From NCBI RefSeq assembly GCF_900091315.1, contig NZ_FLSP01000033.1, positions 16,596 through 80,595 on the forward strand: a stretch of 64,000 nt of DNA. Reading direction: 5' to 3'. This stretch comes from Streptomyces sp. DI166. Its GTDB lineage: Bacteria; Actinomycetota; Actinomycetes; Streptomycetales; Streptomycetaceae. The translations under genes and the position numbers were made by a program. The notes beneath the pieces were generated by a model. The model saw nothing but the letters and a program-made list of their open reading frames with translations. It was not told where the DNA came from and searched no databases. How positions within the stretch are numbered: position 1 is the first letter of the stretch; every line of letters starts with the position of its first letter. This document shows positions 60,997 through 64,000 of this stretch, piece after piece.

Positions 60997-62583
60997 GTGC
61001 TGGATCTGGTCATCCGGGACGCCGACGTGGTGGACGGCTCCGGCGCCGACTCCTACCGCGCCGACGTGGTCGTCGACAACGGCCGTATCGTCGCCATCGT
61101 GCGCGAGGCCGCCGCCGCGGGCTGTCAACGGCCCTCGGCGATGCGCGAGCTGGACGCCGAGGGGCTGGTGCTGGCGCCCGGCTTCATCGACATGCACGCG
61201 CACAGCGACCTGGCGCTGCTGCGGGACCCCGACCACAGCGCCAAGGCCGCGCAGGGCGTGACGCTGGAGGTGATCGGGCAGGACGGACTGTCCTACGCCC
61301 CGGTCGACGACCGCACGCTCGCCGAGGTGCGGCGCGCGATCACCGGCTGGAACGGCGACGGGGACGACATCGACTTCGAGTGGCGGTCGGTGGGCGAGTA
61401 CCTGGACCGGCTGGACCGGGGCATCGCCGTGAACGCGGCCTACCTGATCCCGCAGGGGACGGTACGGGCGCTGGCCGTCGGCTGGGAGGACCGCGAGGCG
61501 ACGCCCGAAGAGCTGGACCGGATGCGGCAGTTGGTCGCCGAGGGTCTGGAGCAGGGCGCGGTCGGCATGTCCTCGGGGCTCACCTACACACCGGGCATGT
61601 ACGCCAAGGACGCCGAACTGACCGAACTGTGCCGGGTGGTGGCCTCCTACGGCGGCTACTACTGCCCGCACCACCGCTCCTACGGCGCGGGCGCGCTGGA
61701 GGCGTACCGGGAGATGGTGGAGCTGACCTCCGAGGCCGGGTGCGCGCTGCATCTGGCGCACGCGACGATGAACTTCGGCGTGAACAAGGGCCGGGCACCG
61801 GAGCTGCTGGCCCTGCTGGACGAGGCGCTGGCGTCCGGCACGGACATCAGCCTCGACACCTACCCCTACACCCCCGGCTGCACCACGCTCGCCGCGCTGC
61901 TGCCGAGCTGGGCGAGCGAGGGCGGCCCGGAGGCGGTGCTGGCGCGGCTGCGGGACGAGGGGACGGCGGAGCGCATCCGCCACGACCTGGAGGTCACCGG
62001 CTCGGACGGCTGCCACGGCGTACCGATGGAGTGGGACACGATCGAGATCTCCGGCGTGAGCGACCCGGCGCTGGCGGAGTACGTGGGCCGCCGCGTCCCC
62101 GACTGGCCGACGGCCCGGCGTCTGCTGCTCGGCGACCGCCTGGGCACGACGATCCTCCAGCACGTGGGCCACGAGGAGAACGTCCGCGCGATCATGCGCC
62201 ACCCGGTGCACACGGGCGGCTCGGACGGCATCCTCCAGGGCGACAAGCCGCACCCGCGGGCGTACGGCACGTTCCCGCAGTATCTCGGCACGTACGTACG
62301 GGAGTTGGGGGTGCTGTCACTGGAGGAGTGCGTGGCGCATCTGACGTCCCGCCCGGCACGGCGGCTGCGGCTGCCGGACCGGGGCCTGGTCCGCGAGGGG
62401 TACCGGGCGGACCTGGTGCTGTTCGACCCGCGGACGGTGGCGCCGGGGTCGACGTACGAGGAGCCGAGGCGGCTGCCGACGGGCATCCCGTACGTGCTGG
62501 TGGACGGCCGGTTCGTGATCGAGGACGGCCGTCGCACCGACGTGCTGGCGGGGCGGGCGGTCCGCAGAACGCCCGCCCCGTGA
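60997..62583 (+). CDS. N-acyl-D-amino-acid deacylase (amidohydrolase)
   Basis: 528 residues, amidohydrolase superfamily. Zinc/metal motifs: GFIDMHAHSDLALL (H-x-H), YCPHHRSYG, LHLAHATMNFG and the late Asp in HTGGSDGILQGDKPHPRAYG. It releases free D-amino acids from N-acyl forms and so feeds the adjacent deaminase. GTG 60997 follows GAGGGAGG by six bases and lies 17 bases after the deaminase stop, so the two form one operon. Confidence 0.94.
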   Translation: MLDLVIRDADVVDGSGADSYRADVVVDNGRIVAIVREAAAAGCQRPSAMRELDAEGLVLAPGFIDMHAHSDLALLRDPDHSAKAAQGVTLEVIGQDGLSYAPVDDRTLAEVRRAITGWNGDGDDIDFEWRSVGEYLDRLDRGIAVNAAYLIPQGTVRALAVGWEDREATPEELDRMRQLVAEGLEQGAVGMSSGLTYTPGMYAKDAELTELCRVVASYGGYYCPHHRSYGAGALEAYREMVELTSEAGCALHLAHATMNFGVNKGRAPELLALLDEALASGTDISLDTYPYTPGCTTLAALLPSWASEGGPEAVLARLRDEGTAERIRHDLEVTGSDGCHGVPMEWDTIEISGVSDPALAEYVGRRVPDWPTARRLLLGDRLGTTILQHVGHEENVRAIMRHPVHTGGSDGILQGDKPHPRAYGTFPQYLGTYVRELGVLSLEECVAHLTSRPARRLRLPDRGLVREGYRADLVLFDPRTVAPGSTYEEPRRLPTGIPYVLVDGRFVIEDGRRTDVLAGRAVRRTPAP

Positions 62584-62595
62584 CGCTTACGGCTG

Positions 62596-63435
62596 TTACG
62601 GCTTGGGGAGCGCGCAGCCGGGGGCGCTGAGGTCGAGCTTGTTGTCGATGCCGAAGCAGGCGGGTATGCCGTACGTCTGCTGGGCGTAGTTGATGCCCTG
62701 GCGGACGGTGACGTTGCCGTTCTCGTCGACCTCGCAGGGGTTGTTGACGGTGCAGCGCTGGCCGTCCTCGTTGCCGGTGTTGTTCACCGCGACGACCCTG
62801 CCGGTGGCCTGGTCGAGGACGGGCGAGCCCGAGGTGCCGCCGATGGTGTTGCAGGCGGAGGTGTACCGGACGGAGTCCTTGAAGGTCCAGTCACCCTCCT
62901 TCAGCCGGTAGGCGAAGCCGTCGATCGAGCAGTTGTAGATCCGCTTCCAGTACCCGGAGACGACGCTGATGGCGGTGCCCGCGACGGGGCGGGTGTCGTT
63001 GAGGGTGAGCGCGTTGATGCCGTACGACGACCTGATCTGCGCGTAGGTCCGGGTGAGCTGGTAGATCGCGGCGTCGGTGTCGGTCATCGTGCCGTACACG
63101 ATCTTGCTGGCGCGCAGGGTGGCGACGCGGGTGCCGGAGGAGTTGAGCAGCCCGAAGGAGCGGGAGGACGCCCGGTCGACGACGACCGCACCGGGCCCGG
63201 GCATTCCGCTCTCCAGGCAGTGGCCGTTGGTGAGCACCAGCGCGGGGTCGTTGTCCTCGGAGTCGGGCATCCGCACGACCGACCCGGAGCAGTTGCTGAG
63301 CGCCACGGTCCCGGCGAAGTTCACGGCCCGGACCGCGGGTGGGGCCTCGCTCCGCTCGGGAGCGGCGACCGCGGGCGCCGCCCCGGCCCCGGCGATGGCC
63401 AGGGCTCCGAGCAAGGCAACGAGAGGCTTTCTCAT
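62596..63435 (-). CDS. secreted trypsin-like serine protease
   Basis: 279 residues. Signal peptide (KPLVALLGALAIAGAGAAPAVA), short pro-part, then a chymotrypsin-fold domain with catalytic His in LVLTNGHCLES, Asp in TDTDAAIYQLT and Ser in IGGTSGSPVLDQ. Several cysteines (NCSGSVV, YNCSIDG, SACNTIGG, RCTVNNPCEV) suggest disulfides. Acts outside the cell; cleavage preference not readable. ATG 63435, at the start of the signal peptide. Convergent with the deacylase gene, 12 bases apart. Confidence 0.93.
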   Translation of the reverse strand: MRKPLVALLGALAIAGAGAAPAVAAPERSEAPPAVRAVNFAGTVALSNCSGSVVRMPDSEDNDPALVLTNGHCLESGMPGPGAVVVDRASSRSFGLLNSSGTRVATLRASKIVYGTMTDTDAAIYQLTRTYAQIRSSYGINALTLNDTRPVAGTAISVVSGYWKRIYNCSIDGFAYRLKEGDWTFKDSVRYTSACNTIGGTSGSPVLDQATGRVVAVNNTGNEDGQRCTVNNPCEVDENGNVTVRQGINYAQQTYGIPACFGIDNKLDLSAPGCALPKP

Positions 63436-63618
63436 GTGGGGGTCCCCTCTTGCAACAAAGGCAGCCGGAGATCTTCCGGCCGCCCGCTGATTTGTCATGC
63501 GCATTGTTATGGGAGGGGATGGTGGGGGCAAGGAGTCAATTCCGGCCACGGGAGACGCCCGCACCGGACCGCGCACCGCCAGGCCGTGCCCGCGGAGTCC
63601 CGCCTGCCGCCCGACGGC

Positions 63619-64000
63619 CTAGTGCGGCCCCTTGCCTCCCGCGTGCGGTGGCCTCTTGCCGGAGTTGCCCGGACCCTTGGTGGCCGAGGGCTCGCCGCCA
63701 GGGGTGCTGGAGGCGGGAGCCGTCGGCGTCGGGGAGGTCCGACCGGCGCTCTCGGTGACGGGCGACCCCGTCGGCGTGGGGGACGCCGGGGCCGCCGGGT
63801 TCGCGGGCGAGGACGTCGGGGCCGAGGACGGGGCCACCCAGGGGTCCGCGGGCATCCCGGAGTCGTCCCTGGTCGTACGGGGCGGCATCCCGCTCTCCTC
63901 CGCATCGCCCGAGGAGAGCGCGAAGCCCGCGACCACGGCCGCGAGCGAGGCGGCACCCACGACACCGGCCGCCAGCAGGGCGTGGCGGCGGCGCTCACCG
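63619..64000 (-). CDS. partial membrane-anchored Pro/Thr/Ser-rich protein (runs off the window)
   Basis: The visible 126 residues open at the right edge, so the N-terminus is missing. They begin with a basic stretch and one helix (RRRHALLAAGVVGAASLAAVVAGFAL), then an exposed tail rich in Pro, Thr, Ser and Ala (SSAPTSSPANPAAPASPTPTG) ending in Gly/Lys/His residues (GNSGKRPPHAGGKGPH). The layout suits an anti-sigma factor or a surface-anchored protein; the missing part is needed to tell. Confidence 0.65.
   Translation of the reverse strand, partial: GERRRHALLAAGVVGAASLAAVVAGFALSSGDAEESGMPPRTTRDDSGMPADPWVAPSSAPTSSPANPAAPASPTPTGSPVTESAGRTSPTPTAPASSTPGGEPSATKGPGNSGKRPPHAGGKGPH

Overview
The window is a piece of a Streptomyces chromosome. 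The evidence is very high GC with strong third-position GC bias, GTG starts and GTGA/ATGA overlaps, rare TTA (bldA-type) leucine codons, a DasR-like operator at a chitinase gene, the divergent oxyR / ahpC-ahpD locus, a DUF5753/DUF397 regulator pair, and an actinobacterial Tad pilus locus. I count about 65 protein genes, one IS200/IS605-type element carrying tnpB, and no tRNA, rRNA or CRISPR array.

Layout. 0.2-9.4 kb: a frameshifted SpoIIE-type phosphatase, a class A penicillin-binding protein, a Uma2 nuclease-fold protein, and a PadR / ABC ATPase / FtsX-like permease operon. 9.4-13.7 kb: a three-gene roadblock module, then oxyR and ahpC-ahpD. 13.7-19.9 kb: AI-2E family membrane protein, secreted transglycosylase-like protein, PIN-PhoH ATPase, cis-prenyl transferase, and a Gln/Pro/Tyr-repeat membrane protein. 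19.9-23.4 kb: an AlkZ-like winged-helix protein, a methyltransferase, a DinB protein and a luciferase-like oxidoreductase. 23.4-27.6 kb: a leftward cassette with a WXG100-like small protein, a long coiled-coil/membrane WXG-type protein, two membrane proteins and two proteins that look like distant paralogues of each other; it resembles type VII secretion cargo loci but has no recognisable toxin.

27.8-32.6 kb is an array of four paralogous lipoprotein genes. One secreted-protein gene is intact, and an eroded second copy of its 3' end lies behind another lipoprotein gene. A truncated membrane protein gene is caught between array members. 32.8-37.2 kb: DUF192, a DUF5753/DUF397 pair, a DUF4246 protein and a DUF5937/ArsR-type regulator. 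37.2-48.4 kb: a leftward Tad pilus locus (CpaB, CpaE/TadZ, two TadE-like proteins, TadA, TadB, TadC, a histidine kinase/response regulator pair, a Flp-like pilin, a TadG-like protein, a lipoprotein and an OmpA-domain protein). The kinase gene contains a TTA codon, which suggests developmental control.

48.5-54.4 kb: GH18 chitinase, Nramp-related transporter, RsbW-like ATPase, secreted M14 carboxypeptidase and an acidic protein. 54.4-62.6 kb: a D-amino-acid/sugar-acid catabolic locus (GntP permease, RidA, IclR regulator, PfkB kinase, and divergent D-amino-acid deaminase and N-acyl-D-amino-acid deacylase). A tnpB element has inserted exactly between iclR and ridA and supplies the present iclR stop codon. 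62.6-64 kb: a secreted trypsin-like protease and an incomplete membrane-anchored Pro/Thr/Ser-rich protein running off the right edge.
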